From an uncultured beta proteobacterium (lineage in GTDB: Bacteria > Pseudomonadota > Gammaproteobacteria > Burkholderiales > Burkholderiaceae_C), in assembly GCA_903958915.1 (NCBI GenBank), contig CAJBVC010000813.1, positions 1 to 6,525 of the forward strand: a stretch of 6,525 bases of DNA, in the 5' to 3' direction. Below the pieces are notes generated by a model. The model did not search any database. It saw only the letters and a list, made by a program, of their open reading frames with translations, and had not been told where the DNA came from. This document shows positions 1-6,407 of this stretch, piece by piece. The translations under genes and the position numbers were made by a program. The stretch's first letter is position 1. The number at the start of each line of letters is the position of its first letter.

Positions 1-1
1 C

Positions 2-598
2 GCCCACTGCGAAATTGACGATGCGCCAAATGTCATTCGCGATGTGGTGATGGCCCTGGATGCACAGTGGTACCCGCTGGACTGCTCGGTTCGCATCACG
101 GTGGGTGATCAATACGAAGGCACCGGCCTCATGCACTTCACACCGCACTATGCGGACTGCCAAACCATCAACCGGCGTGACGGTCGTATTGCGCAGCGCA
201 TTGAGCTTGCAGGGCGGGTACGCTGGCTCGGAGCGCACCCGATCTGCGGCGACGCTCTGTGCCTGCGCATTTACGACCTCAGCCAGGGGCCAGGCAAGCA
301 GTTCTTTCCAAACCTGATGCTGACCTCGCCGGACCACCGCGGGGCGACTGGCCCCATGCTGTTCAGCCTGGGCTTTGGTCTTGAGTTCGTCGGCAGGGAA
401 GCCATTACGGTGGTGGCGGGCACGTTCGATGCGCTGCATTTCCGCTATGTCGACACCGCCGGCCAGTTGCCCCAGGAGCATCCACCTTACGATGTGTGGT
501 GCAGCGCCGATGGCGACTACATCTTCCTCAAGGGGGGAGTCGGCGGCTATATGCAGACCTACTACGAACTGGTTGAACTGGTGCGTAACCACCCATGA
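2..598 (+). CDS. Unrecognised protein, 3' part of gene (5' end outside window)
   Basis: The frame is open from the first bases of the window to TGA at 596-598 and gives about 198 visible residues. The first in-frame start candidates (GTG 44, GTG 47, ATG 50) have no Shine-Dalgarno sequence, and the 14 codons before them read like protein, so the gene most likely begins upstream. I do not recognise the family with confidence. The product is soluble-looking, with no membrane segment. It has alternating beta-type stretches, several Trp, Tyr and Cys residues, and a C-terminal half with a GTFDALHF stretch followed by YDVWCSADGDYIFLKGG. That layout loosely recalls lipocalin-like beta-barrel proteins of the DUF3108 kind; this is an impression only. 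Its stop overlaps the next start (ATGA, 595-598), so it is translationally coupled to the nitrilase-like gene and probably serves the same pathway, perhaps as a ligand-binding or accessory protein. Confidence 0.8.
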   Translation, partial: AHCEIDDAPNVIRDVVMALDAQWYPLDCSVRITVGDQYEGTGLMHFTPHYADCQTINRRDGRIAQRIELAGRVRWLGAHPICGDALCLRIYDLSQGPGKQFFPNLMLTSPDHRGATGPMLFSLGFGLEFVGREAITVVAGTFDALHFRYVDTAGQLPQEHPPYDVWCSADGDYIFLKGGVGGYMQTYYELVELVRNHP

Positions 599-1695
599 GT
601 GCCGTGATCACGCCATTGGTATCGGCACATACCACGGATGCACACCCGGTGCCCGCCCCCTATCTGGCGCTGGCGCTGCAAACCGCGTGCTACGCCGTCA
701 ACACCTGCCCGGACGCGGGTGCCGCGCGCGCCGCGATGTGCCGCAACATCGACCGTGTGCACCGCCAGATTGTTGCCAGCCGCGCCTTTATCGGCCCAGG
801 GCTCAAGCTGGTCGTGGCCCCGGAGTATTTCTTGTCCGGCTACCCGCTGGGCGACGCCTTGCCCGCCTGGGCCGAGAAAGCTGCACTCGCCCCCGATGGC
901 CCCGAGTACACCCAAATGCGCGCGATGTGCAAAAGCCTGGGGCTGTACTTTTCCGGCAATGCCTACGAGACGGACGCACATTTCCCGGGTCTGTACTTCC
1001 AGACCAGCTTCATCATCGACGACAGCGGTGAAGTGGTGCTGCGCTACCGGCGTCTGGTGTCGATGTTTGCGCCAACGCCGCACGACGTGTGGGACCGCTA
1101 TCTCGAACTATATGGTCTCGATGGCGTGTTCCCGGTGGCCGACACTCCGCTGGGCAAACTCGCCTGCATTGCTTCGGAGGAAATTCTCTACCCTGAAATC
1201 GCGCGCGCATTGGCGTTGCGCGGTGCCGAGGTTTTTCTGCACTCGTCCAGCGAGGTGTGCAGCCCGCGCCTGACACCGAAAGACATCGCCAAGCGCGCCC
1301 GTGCCTATGAAAACTGTGCCTATGTGGTGTCAGCCAACTCGGCGGGCATTCGCGACGTAGACTTTCCCGAGAGTTCCACCGATGGTCTGTCCAAGATTGT
1401 CGACGGCAAGGGCGAAGTGCTGGCCGAGGCGGGCACCGGCGAATCCATGGTCGCCAACGCCAGCATTGACATCGCCGCGCTGCGCCGCCAGCGCCGCACC
1501 CCGGGCATGGCCAATATGCTGTCGCGCCAACGCCTGGAGCTCTTTGCCGCCACCTACGCTGGCTCCGTGCACCCGCCCAACACCATGCTCAATGCCACGG
1601 GTCAGCCCTTTGTTCCCGAACGCGCCCAGTTCGCCACCACGCAGCGCGATACCATCAACCAACTGATCGCCAGCGGAGTCATCGGTCGTGAATGA
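595..1695 (+). CDS. Nitrilase-superfamily (carbon-nitrogen hydrolase) protein with altered catalytic triad
   Basis: This is a 366-residue protein with the alpha-beta-beta-alpha nitrilase fold signature in order: VVAPEYFLSGYP with Glu77; VVLRYRRLVSM around Arg153; GKLACIASEEILYPE around Ser194, followed by the typical RALALRGAEVFLHSSSE; and the late strand SKIVDGKGEVLAEAG. Members normally hydrolyse nitriles, amides or N-carbamoyl compounds with a Glu-Lys-Cys triad. Here Glu is present, but the Lys position of YRK is Arg (codon CGT, 1051-1053) and the Cys position of IICxD is Ser (TCG, 1174-1176). The protein may therefore be non-catalytic, regulatory or mechanistically unusual. The ATG at 595 overlaps the previous stop by 4 bp and has only a weak upstream Shine-Dalgarno sequence, which fits translational coupling. 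The next in-frame Met is at residue 48, inside the conserved fold. The 3' end overlaps the aldehyde dehydrogenase gene by 8 bp. Family membership is firm; the activity is unknown. Confidence 0.93.
   Translation: MSAVITPLVSAHTTDAHPVPAPYLALALQTACYAVNTCPDAGAARAAMCRNIDRVHRQIVASRAFIGPGLKLVVAPEYFLSGYPLGDALPAWAEKAALAPDGPEYTQMRAMCKSLGLYFSGNAYETDAHFPGLYFQTSFIIDDSGEVVLRYRRLVSMFAPTPHDVWDRYLELYGLDGVFPVADTPLGKLACIASEEILYPEIARALALRGAEVFLHSSSEVCSPRLTPKDIAKRARAYENCAYVVSANSAGIRDVDFPESSTDGLSKIVDGKGEVLAEAGTGESMVANASIDIAALRRQRRTPGMANMLSRQRLELFAATYAGSVHPPNTMLNATGQPFVPERAQFATTQRDTINQLIASGVIGRE
1675..1678 (+). promoter_or_regulatory. Ribosome binding site fixing the GTG start at 1688
   Basis: GGAG lies inside the end of the nitrilase-like gene, with 9 bases between it and GTG 1688. 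It supports this non-ATG start for the aldehyde dehydrogenase. The nearby ATG at 1692 is in a different frame and is not a competitor. Confidence 0.6.
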
Positions 1696-3139
1696 CGTCA
1701 GCACCTTGCCCACGCGCAATCCTCGCACAGGCGAGGTCGACTACCAGATGCCTATCTTCGCTGCCGACGCAGTGGCAGCAGTGGCAGCTCGCCTGCGTGC
1801 AGCGCAACCTGCTTGGGCCGCGCAGTCGGTCGCGCACCGGCTGGAGTTACTGGGCCAGTTTGCGCAGGCCATCGCTGCCGAGAGCGAACCCCTGGTTGAA
1901 GCCCTTACCGCAGACACCGGGCGGCGCATCGAGTCGGAGCTGGAAGTGCAGGGCATGCAAAACACCAGCCGGCGCTGGCTGAATGATGCGCCGGGCTTGC
2001 TGGTCGATGAGGCACCACGGCGCGCCACCACGCCCAATGTGATCATCGAGCAGCACAAGCGGCCCTATCCACTGGCTGGCATCATCAGTCCGTGGAACTT
2101 TCCGCTGATCCTGTCGCTTATTGACGCCATTCCAGCACTGGCGGTGGGCTGCGCGGTGCTGATCAAACCGTCAGAAGCAACACCACGCTTTGTCCCGGTG
2201 TTGCGGCGCGCCATCGAGCGTGTTTCCGGACTCCCCGACGTACTGGCTTTTGTGACTGGCGCGGGACCGACCGGAGAAGCTCTGATTCGCAACAGCGATG
2301 TGGTCTGCTTTACCGGCAGTGTGCGCACCGGCAGGCGCGTCGGACAATTGGCGGCCGAAGTGTTTGTACCGGTACACCTGGAACTCGGTGGCAAGGACCC
2401 GGCCATCGTCTGCGCCGATGCCGACATCGCCCATGCGGCGCGGGCCTTGACATGGGGCAGTATGGTCAATGCGGGGCAAACTTGCATGTCGATCGAGCGC
2501 TGTTATGTGGACCGCACGATTTACGAACCATTTGTGGCTGCATTGTCGGCCGAGGTTGCGGCTTTGCGCCATAGTTACCCCGATATCGCTAGTGGGGAGA
2601 TTGGCCCCATCATTGCCGAGGTGCAAATTCCGGTGGTCAGGCGTCATCTGGAAGAGGCCTACGCCAAGGGCGCACGTGCCGTTACGGGCGGCAAGGTGCT
2701 CGGGCTCGGCGGCGGCGCCTGGTGCGAGCCGACGGTGCTGGTAGACGTGAACCACGACATGGCGATCATCCGGGAAGAAACCTTTGCCGCCATTTTGCCC
2801 GTGATGCCATTTGACGACGAAGACGAAGCCGTGCGCCTGGCCAATGCCACCGACTTCGGGCTGTCCGCCTGCGTGTTTTCGCGGAATGTCGAGCGCGCCA
2901 AACGCATTGCGGCGCGGCTCGAAGCGGGTGCCATCTCGATCAACGACGCGGCGCTCACCAGCATGGTCCATGATGCCGCCAAACAGTCGTTCAAATACTC
3001 CGGGTTGGGTGGCTCACGCATGGGCACGCCGAGCTTGCAGCGCTTTTACCGCCAGCAAGCGTTCTTGATCAACGATGGCAGTGCCTCACCTTGGTGGTTT
3101 CCCAGCGCAGCTGCACCGGCAGTTGAAGGGGAAAACTGA
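1688..3139 (+). CDS. NAD(P)+-dependent aldehyde dehydrogenase
   Basis: This 483-residue protein is of normal length for the aldehyde dehydrogenase superfamily and oxidises an aldehyde to its carboxylate in the cytoplasm. The family landmarks are all visible in order: SPWNFP with the oxyanion Asn137; LIKPSE with cofactor-binding Lys160; the FTGS turn at 208-211; LELGGKDP with general base Glu232; GQTCMS with nucleophile Cys266; and REETF with ribose-binding Glu364. The C-terminal KQSFKYSGLGGSRMG segment is also typical. The start is GTG at 1688, preceded by GGAG, and overlaps the nitrilase-like gene by 8 bp, so the two are co-translated. The neighbours suggest that the substrate aldehyde arises from breakdown of a nitrogen compound, for example after amine or amide removal. 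Substrate and cofactor preference cannot be told from the sequence. The enzyme appears intact. Confidence 0.96.
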   Translation: MNDVSTLPTRNPRTGEVDYQMPIFAADAVAAVAARLRAAQPAWAAQSVAHRLELLGQFAQAIAAESEPLVEALTADTGRRIESELEVQGMQNTSRRWLNDAPGLLVDEAPRRATTPNVIIEQHKRPYPLAGIISPWNFPLILSLIDAIPALAVGCAVLIKPSEATPRFVPVLRRAIERVSGLPDVLAFVTGAGPTGEALIRNSDVVCFTGSVRTGRRVGQLAAEVFVPVHLELGGKDPAIVCADADIAHAARALTWGSMVNAGQTCMSIERCYVDRTIYEPFVAALSAEVAALRHSYPDIASGEIGPIIAEVQIPVVRRHLEEAYAKGARAVTGGKVLGLGGGAWCEPTVLVDVNHDMAIIREETFAAILPVMPFDDEDEAVRLANATDFGLSACVFSRNVERAKRIAARLEAGAISINDAALTSMVHDAAKQSFKYSGLGGSRMGTPSLQRFYRQQAFLINDGSASPWWFPSAAAPAVEGEN

Positions 3140-3154
3140 GAGCACTATTGACCT

Positions 3155-3193
3155 GTAGCGCCCGTGCCGTGTGCGTAAGGCGCTATCATTTTT
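3155..3193 (+). terminator. Candidate intrinsic terminator or attenuator in the 98-bp gap
   Basis: TAGCGCC at 3156-3162 pairs perfectly with GGCGCTA at 3179-3185, extended by one G-U pair (3155 with 3186). The loop is 16 nt and five T residues follow at 3189-3193, after TCA. The long loop and the three bases before the T-run make it weaker than a classical terminator. It lies 15 bp after the aldehyde dehydrogenase stop and 44 bp before the next start, so it could separate two transcription units or reduce read-through into the hydrolase genes. Confidence 0.45.
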
Positions 3194-3227
3194 GAGTAAT
3201 TCACCAAAATCCCAAGCCATTCTTCAC

Positions 3228-3232
3228 AGGAG
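3228..3232 (+). promoter_or_regulatory. Ribosome binding site of the isochorismatase-type gene
   Basis: AGGAG lies 5 bases before ATG 3238. It is the strongest Shine-Dalgarno sequence in the cluster, which suits a gene that follows a gap and cannot rely on translational coupling. I saw no convincing -35/-10 pair in the gap: TTGACC at 3148-3153 and TATCAT at 3184-3189 are individually good hexamers, but they are 30 bases apart. Confidence 0.65.
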
Positions 3233-3237
3233 TCACG

Positions 3238-3912
3238 ATGGAACTTTCCAACAAAACCGCACGCGAGCTTTGGCTCGAGGTTAAGGCCAACCCGAACCGG
3301 GCCCGCTTCGGCTACGGCAAAAAGGCCGTACTGGTGAACATCGATTTTCAGTGTGCCTACACCCGACCCGACGAGTTCAAAACGGCATATGAGACCGACC
3401 CGCGGCAGATAGAGTACGTCAACGCGTTGGCCAAAGGGTTTCGCAAGTTGGGCTGGCCAGTGGTATGGACCCATGTCGCTTACGTTGATTCGGCTGAGGA
3501 TGCAGGCGTTTGGGGCACACGCACCAATACGCCCGACTCGCTGCAGAACATCAAACATGGCTCACGCCGCGCCGAGTTCGACGAGCGCTGTGAGGTGCAG
3601 CGTGGCACTGACCTGATCTACTGCAAGCGCATGCCCTCCCCGTTTTTCGAGACTCCGCTGCAGTCGCTGCTGGTCTGGCACCAGTGCGACACGGTAGTGA
3701 TTACCGGTGGTTCCACCTCGGGCTGTGTGCGCGCGGGTGCAGTGGATTCGCTCACGCGTGGCTACCGCACCATCGTTCCCGAGCAATGCGTTGCCGATAA
3801 GCATGAGAGCTACCATTTCGCCAACCTGACCGACCTGATGCTGAAATATGCCGATGTGGTCGACGTCAACGAAACGCTGGGCTGGCTGGACAAGACCGCC
3901 GCTGCGCTCTGA
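3238..3912 (+). CDS. Isochorismatase-fold cysteine amidohydrolase (N-carbamoylsarcosine amidase/maleamate amidase-like)
   Basis: This 224-residue protein is a typical length for the isochorismatase-like hydrolases. Such enzymes hydrolyse a carbamoyl or amide group, releasing ammonia (and CO2 from carbamoyl groups). The full catalytic triad is visible: Asp36 in VLVNIDFQCAY, Lys130 in IYCKRMPSPFF, and nucleophile Cys163 in GGSTSGCVRA. The cis-peptide GGSTSG lead-in is also present. The TSGCVRA stretch, the later GYRTIVPEQCVADKHES segment and the ANLTDLMLKYADVV tail resemble N-carbamoylsarcosine amidohydrolase and maleamate amidohydrolase (NicF) more than true isochorismatases or nicotinamidases. 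It follows a hairpin-containing 98-bp gap, has a strong AGGAG, and is 19 bp ahead of the first PuuE-like gene. It is the most clearly catalytic hydrolase here and plausibly acts on the ring-opened product of the PuuE-like pair. The exact substrate is an inference. Confidence 0.93.
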   Translation: MELSNKTARELWLEVKANPNRARFGYGKKAVLVNIDFQCAYTRPDEFKTAYETDPRQIEYVNALAKGFRKLGWPVVWTHVAYVDSAEDAGVWGTRTNTPDSLQNIKHGSRRAEFDERCEVQRGTDLIYCKRMPSPFFETPLQSLLVWHQCDTVVITGGSTSGCVRAGAVDSLTRGYRTIVPEQCVADKHESYHFANLTDLMLKYADVVDVNETLGWLDKTAAAL

Positions 3913-3918
3913 CCTGAG

Positions 3919-3923
3919 AAGGA
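3919..3923 (+). promoter_or_regulatory. Ribosome binding site deciding the start at 3932
   Basis: AAGGA sits 8 bases before ATG 3932. The frame stays open back to an ATG at 3848, but that would overlap the isochorismatase-type gene by 65 bp and add 28 unfamily-like residues, so 3932 is preferred. Confidence 0.65.
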
Positions 3924-3931
3924 TCTACACC

Positions 3932-4849
3932 ATGCGCGAAGACACCGGCTACTACGACTATTGGCCCTACCAGAACCGCCCGAAAATCCGGTGGCCTGAC
4001 GGTGCGAGGGTGGCGTTCTGGGTGGCACCGAACATCGAGTTTTACGAGCTTGACCCGCCGAAGAACCCGCAGCGCACCCCCTGGCCGCACCCCTACCCGG
4101 CGGTGCCGGGCTATTCGATTCGCGACTATGGCAACCGCGTCGGCCACATGCGCCAGATGAACCTGCTCGAAAAGTACGGCATCCGCGGCTCGATTTCGCT
4201 CTCCACCGCCCTGTGCACCCACCACCCGGAAATCATCGCAATGTGCAAGGAGCGCGATTGGGAGTTTTTCAGCCACGGTATCTACAACACGCGCTACACC
4301 TACGGCATGTCGGAGGAACAGGAGCGCAGTGCCCTGCTCGAATCGATGGATGTCATCGAGCAGCACACTGGGCGCCGCCCGGCCGGCTATCTGGCGCCAG
4401 CGCTGTCGCACAGCGAAATGACGGTCGATCTGTTTGCCGAACTCGGTGGCATCTACACCTGCGACTTGTTTCATGATGACCAGCCGACACCGGTCAAGGT
4501 GCGCGGGGGGCAGCGTTTTGTCTCGGTGCCGTATTCGCTGGAACTCAACGACACCATCGTCTATGTGGTCAACAAGATCGAGCCCCGGCGTTATGGCCAG
4601 ATGATCAAGGACAGCTTTGATCGCCTGTACGCCGAAGGTGCCGAATCGGGCACGGTGATGTGCATTCCCACGCACAACTACCAGGTAAGTTGTCCGCACC
4701 GCCTCAAGGCGTTTGAAGAAGCGCTCGAATACATCACCGGCCACTCCGATGTGTGGGTGACCACCGGGCGCGAAATTGCCGAACACTACCTCGCCAACGG
4801 CTACGACCAGAGCGCTGCCGACATCGCCGCGCACCAACCCAAAGGATGA
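3932..4849 (+). CDS. Polysaccharide-deacetylase-fold hydrolase, PuuE/cyclic-imidase type (paralogue 1)
   Basis: The 305-residue product has the NodB/polysaccharide deacetylase barrel in the form seen in PuuE allantoinase and bacterial cyclic imidases, which cleave ring amide bonds rather than sugar acetyl groups. Visible landmarks are WPDGARVAFWVAPNIEFYE near the N-terminus (Glu36), the shared block RDYGNRVG (64-71), EFFSHG with His115, a GYLAPALSHS segment (152-161) at the usual RxPY position, IPTHNY with His248, and CPHR (254-257). The deacetylase metal motif HSxxH is incomplete, because the second His position is Asn119. There is no signal peptide, so the protein is cytoplasmic. It lies 19 bp after the isochorismatase-type gene and 2 bp before its paralogue. 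I infer ring-opening of a cyclic ureide, imide or lactam. Allantoinase itself is possible, but no other allantoin genes are visible. Confidence 0.9.
   Translation: MREDTGYYDYWPYQNRPKIRWPDGARVAFWVAPNIEFYELDPPKNPQRTPWPHPYPAVPGYSIRDYGNRVGHMRQMNLLEKYGIRGSISLSTALCTHHPEIIAMCKERDWEFFSHGIYNTRYTYGMSEEQERSALLESMDVIEQHTGRRPAGYLAPALSHSEMTVDLFAELGGIYTCDLFHDDQPTPVKVRGGQRFVSVPYSLELNDTIVYVVNKIEPRRYGQMIKDSFDRLYAEGAESGTVMCIPTHNYQVSCPHRLKAFEEALEYITGHSDVWVTTGREIAEHYLANGYDQSAADIAAHQPKG
4841..4846 (+). promoter_or_regulatory. Ribosome binding site deciding the start at 4852
   Basis: AAAGGA overlaps the end of the preceding gene and lies 5 bases before ATG 4852. An in-frame ATG at 4846 overlaps this site and has no Shine-Dalgarno sequence of its own, so 4852 is preferred. 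The 4846 start would add only two residues. Confidence 0.6.
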
Positions 4850-4851
4850 CC

Positions 4852-5778
4852 ATGGCACTCGATCAAGCCTGCATGGAATACCCCAAACGCAGTTACGGCA
4901 TGGACCACGACCGCTACGAGTGGTCGATGTTGACCCAGCGTCCACCCGTGGTCTGGCCCGATGACAAGAAGTTGGCGCTGTGGGTGAACGTCAGCCTGCA
5001 GCACTTCCCGATGAACCCGACCGGCAAGCCGGTCAAGCTGCCGGGTTCGATGACCATGCCCTACCCGGACTTGCGCCATTACACGCTGCGCGACTACGGC
5101 AACCGGGTCGGCATTTACCGCTTCTTCAAGGCCTTTGACCAATACGGCATCCAACCCACTTTTGCGATCAATGCGCGGCTGGCCGAGCGCTGCCCCTACC
5201 TGCTGGGAGCAGTGAAAGAGCGTGGCAACGAGATTCTGGGCCACTCCTGGAGCATGGACACGCCGCATGCAGGAGGTTTGTCAGAGGTCGATGAAGCTGA
5301 TCTGGTACAGCGCTCGCTGCAACGTCTGCGCGAGCTCTCCGGGCAGCAAGTGCGCGGTTGGCTTAGCCCCGGCAAACTCGAAAGCGAACACACGCCCGAG
5401 TTACTCAAGGCCAATGGCATCGACTATTTCTGCGACTGGGTCAACGACGAACTGCCCTACCGCTTTCACACGCGCCACGGCGACCTCTGGGCCATGCCCT
5501 TGTCCACCGAACTGGAAGACCGTTTTGTGGTGATGGACAACCAGCACTCGGAAGGTTCCTGGGCGCAGCAGGTGATGGATGCCTGCGACTTTCTGTTGGC
5601 CGAGGCCAATGAACAGGGTGGACGCATCCTGTCGCTTTCGCTACACCCATGGGTCATGGGGCAACCACATCGAATAAAACATCTGGAGGCTGCATTGGCT
5701 TATGTAATGTCGAAACCTGGTGTTTGGAGCGCCAGTGCATCGGAGATTATCGAGGTGATTGACCGCAGAGGTGGCTAG
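4852..5778 (+). CDS. Polysaccharide-deacetylase-fold hydrolase, PuuE/cyclic-imidase type (paralogue 2)
   Basis: The 308-residue product is a diverged paralogue of the preceding protein. It shares the order of blocks: WPDDKKLALWVNV near the N-terminus, RDYGNRVG at 80-87, EILGHSWS with His131, GWLSPGKLES (169-178), LSLHPW with His265, and QPHR (271-274). The second His of HSxxH is Met135. The position matching Glu36 of paralogue 1 is Gln50, with His51 next to it. These differences suggest that the two proteins are not interchangeable. They could be subunits of a heteromer, successive enzymes, or one active and one supporting partner. There is no signal peptide or membrane segment. The gene starts 2 bp after the previous stop and is the last convincing gene of the cluster. 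No obvious T-tailed terminator follows it. Confidence 0.9.
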   Translation: MALDQACMEYPKRSYGMDHDRYEWSMLTQRPPVVWPDDKKLALWVNVSLQHFPMNPTGKPVKLPGSMTMPYPDLRHYTLRDYGNRVGIYRFFKAFDQYGIQPTFAINARLAERCPYLLGAVKERGNEILGHSWSMDTPHAGGLSEVDEADLVQRSLQRLRELSGQQVRGWLSPGKLESEHTPELLKANGIDYFCDWVNDELPYRFHTRHGDLWAMPLSTELEDRFVVMDNQHSEGSWAQQVMDACDFLLAEANEQGGRILSLSLHPWVMGQPHRIKHLEAALAYVMSKPGVWSASASEIIEVIDRRGG

Positions 5779-5883
5779 CATTGATTGTCAACGAACGGTG
5801 CCGCTTGACCCAGTCTCGGGCATAAAGTGACATTGGCTAAATTGGAGAGTGGATCAAACCGGGGGCCAGAAACCTACTTCTGC

Positions 5884-5904
5884 AACTAAAGTTGACCCTA
5901 GTTT
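5884..5904 (+). repeat. Left inverted repeat of the candidate element
   Basis: The repeat begins AACTAAAGTTG and pairs with 6129-6149 with two mismatches. A 12-bp core (AAAGTTGACCCT, 5888-5899) also occurs perfectly inverted at 6055-6066. Confidence 0.7.
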
Positions 5905-6054
5905 GGGGCCCTGGTTTGACCTGCCCGTTGCGGCAGCCCAATTGCTGCCCAAGCACTCGGCTACGCAAGTGGCCAATGTAGCCGCCAAGACGTGGACGCG
6001 AAGGCCAACGCTCTGACGCCTTGCTATGTGCAGCTCCTGATTTGAGCGACATCA

Positions 6055-6066
6055 AGGGTCAACTTT
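6055..6066 (-). repeat. Internal inverted copy of the repeat core
   Basis: AGGGTCAACTTT is the exact reverse complement of 5888-5899. With AAGTTGACC at 6117-6125 it also forms a second, shorter inverted pair, giving the nested arrangement of motif copies. Confidence 0.65.
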
Positions 6067-6128
6067 TGAGGGGCCGTTGGAGGCCGGAAATGGTCAAAAC
6101 CGGGGTTTTTACGAGCAAGTTGACCATA

Positions 6129-6149
6129 AAAGTAGGGCCAACTTTAGTT
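6129..6149 (-). repeat. Right inverted repeat of the candidate element
   Basis: The repeat ends CAACTTTAGTT and is the imperfect reverse complement of 5884-5904 (19 of 21). The similarity stops immediately outside the repeat on both sides, as expected at element boundaries. Confidence 0.65.
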
Positions 6150-6407
6150 TGTGAACGCCGCCGCACCAGGAAACTTAACCAGTCGAAGGCCAGTTGGATG
6201 CCCTCGCGGGATCGGGGCAAAGTCGCTGACGACAAGGCATCCCAAACGGACTTCGAAAATCAGAATGCCGGGTTGCTGACATTGCCGAGCGCGAGCAGTG
6301 TGCCCTGACCTGTCATCCGGAACGCAAGGAAGCGGTCGTTCAAACTCACACAGGAAATGACCCAAGCCAAAATCAAATTACGTCAATCGTTAGTAGTAAC
6401 CAGTTTG

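Larger units (their letters stand above)
5884..6149. mobile_element. Candidate non-autonomous or decayed insertion element with terminal inverted repeats (266 bp)
   Basis: The segment is bounded by 21-bp inverted repeats matching at 19 positions. Inside are further copies of the same motif, including GGTCAACTT (6057-6065) opposite AAGTTGACC (6117-6125). Several short repeats near each end are known for transposase-binding sites of IS21-like elements, so a deletion remnant of such an element is one reading. No transposase gene, fragment or clear target-site duplication was found. The family assignment is an inference. Confidence 0.45.

Noticed and set aside
562..1083. Minus-strand open frame of 173 codons opposite the nitrilase-like gene
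   Set aside because: It lies entirely antisense to well-supported coding sequence. Long antisense frames are expected in GC-rich genes, and the translation shows no family motif.
2171..2971. Minus-strand open frame of 266 codons opposite the aldehyde dehydrogenase gene
   Set aside because: The + strand gene has every aldehyde dehydrogenase landmark. The antisense frame has none and no plausible start signal.
3148..3189. Promoter from TTGACC (3148-3153) and TATCAT (3184-3189)
   Set aside because: The 30-base spacing is far from the 16-18 bases used by sigma70, and neither hexamer has a suitable partner.
3866..4945. Minus-strand open frame of 359 codons opposite the first PuuE-like gene
   Set aside because: It is the longest shadow frame, but the + strand frame has family motifs, a ribosome binding site and operon spacing. 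The antisense product is rich in His, Arg and Val with no recognisable domain.
5779..5830. Search for an intrinsic terminator just after the last operon gene
   Set aside because: Only a 4-bp TTGA/TCAA stem is present, with no T-run, so no terminator can be called.
5830..5979. Inverted pair ACATTGGC (5830-5837) and GCCAATGT (5972-5979)
   Set aside because: It is eight bases only and widely spaced, not consistent with the better-supported element ends, and likely chance.
5837..6055. Minus-strand 72-codon frame in the candidate element, considered as a transposase remnant
   Set aside because: No transposase motif such as a DDE-type or ATP-binding signature is visible, and the frame spans the left inverted repeat.
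6021..6308. Plus-strand 95-codon frame in the 3' gene-free region
   Set aside because: It runs across the inverted repeats and motif copies of the candidate element, has no Shine-Dalgarno sequence and gives a charged, low-structure translation without a recognisable family.
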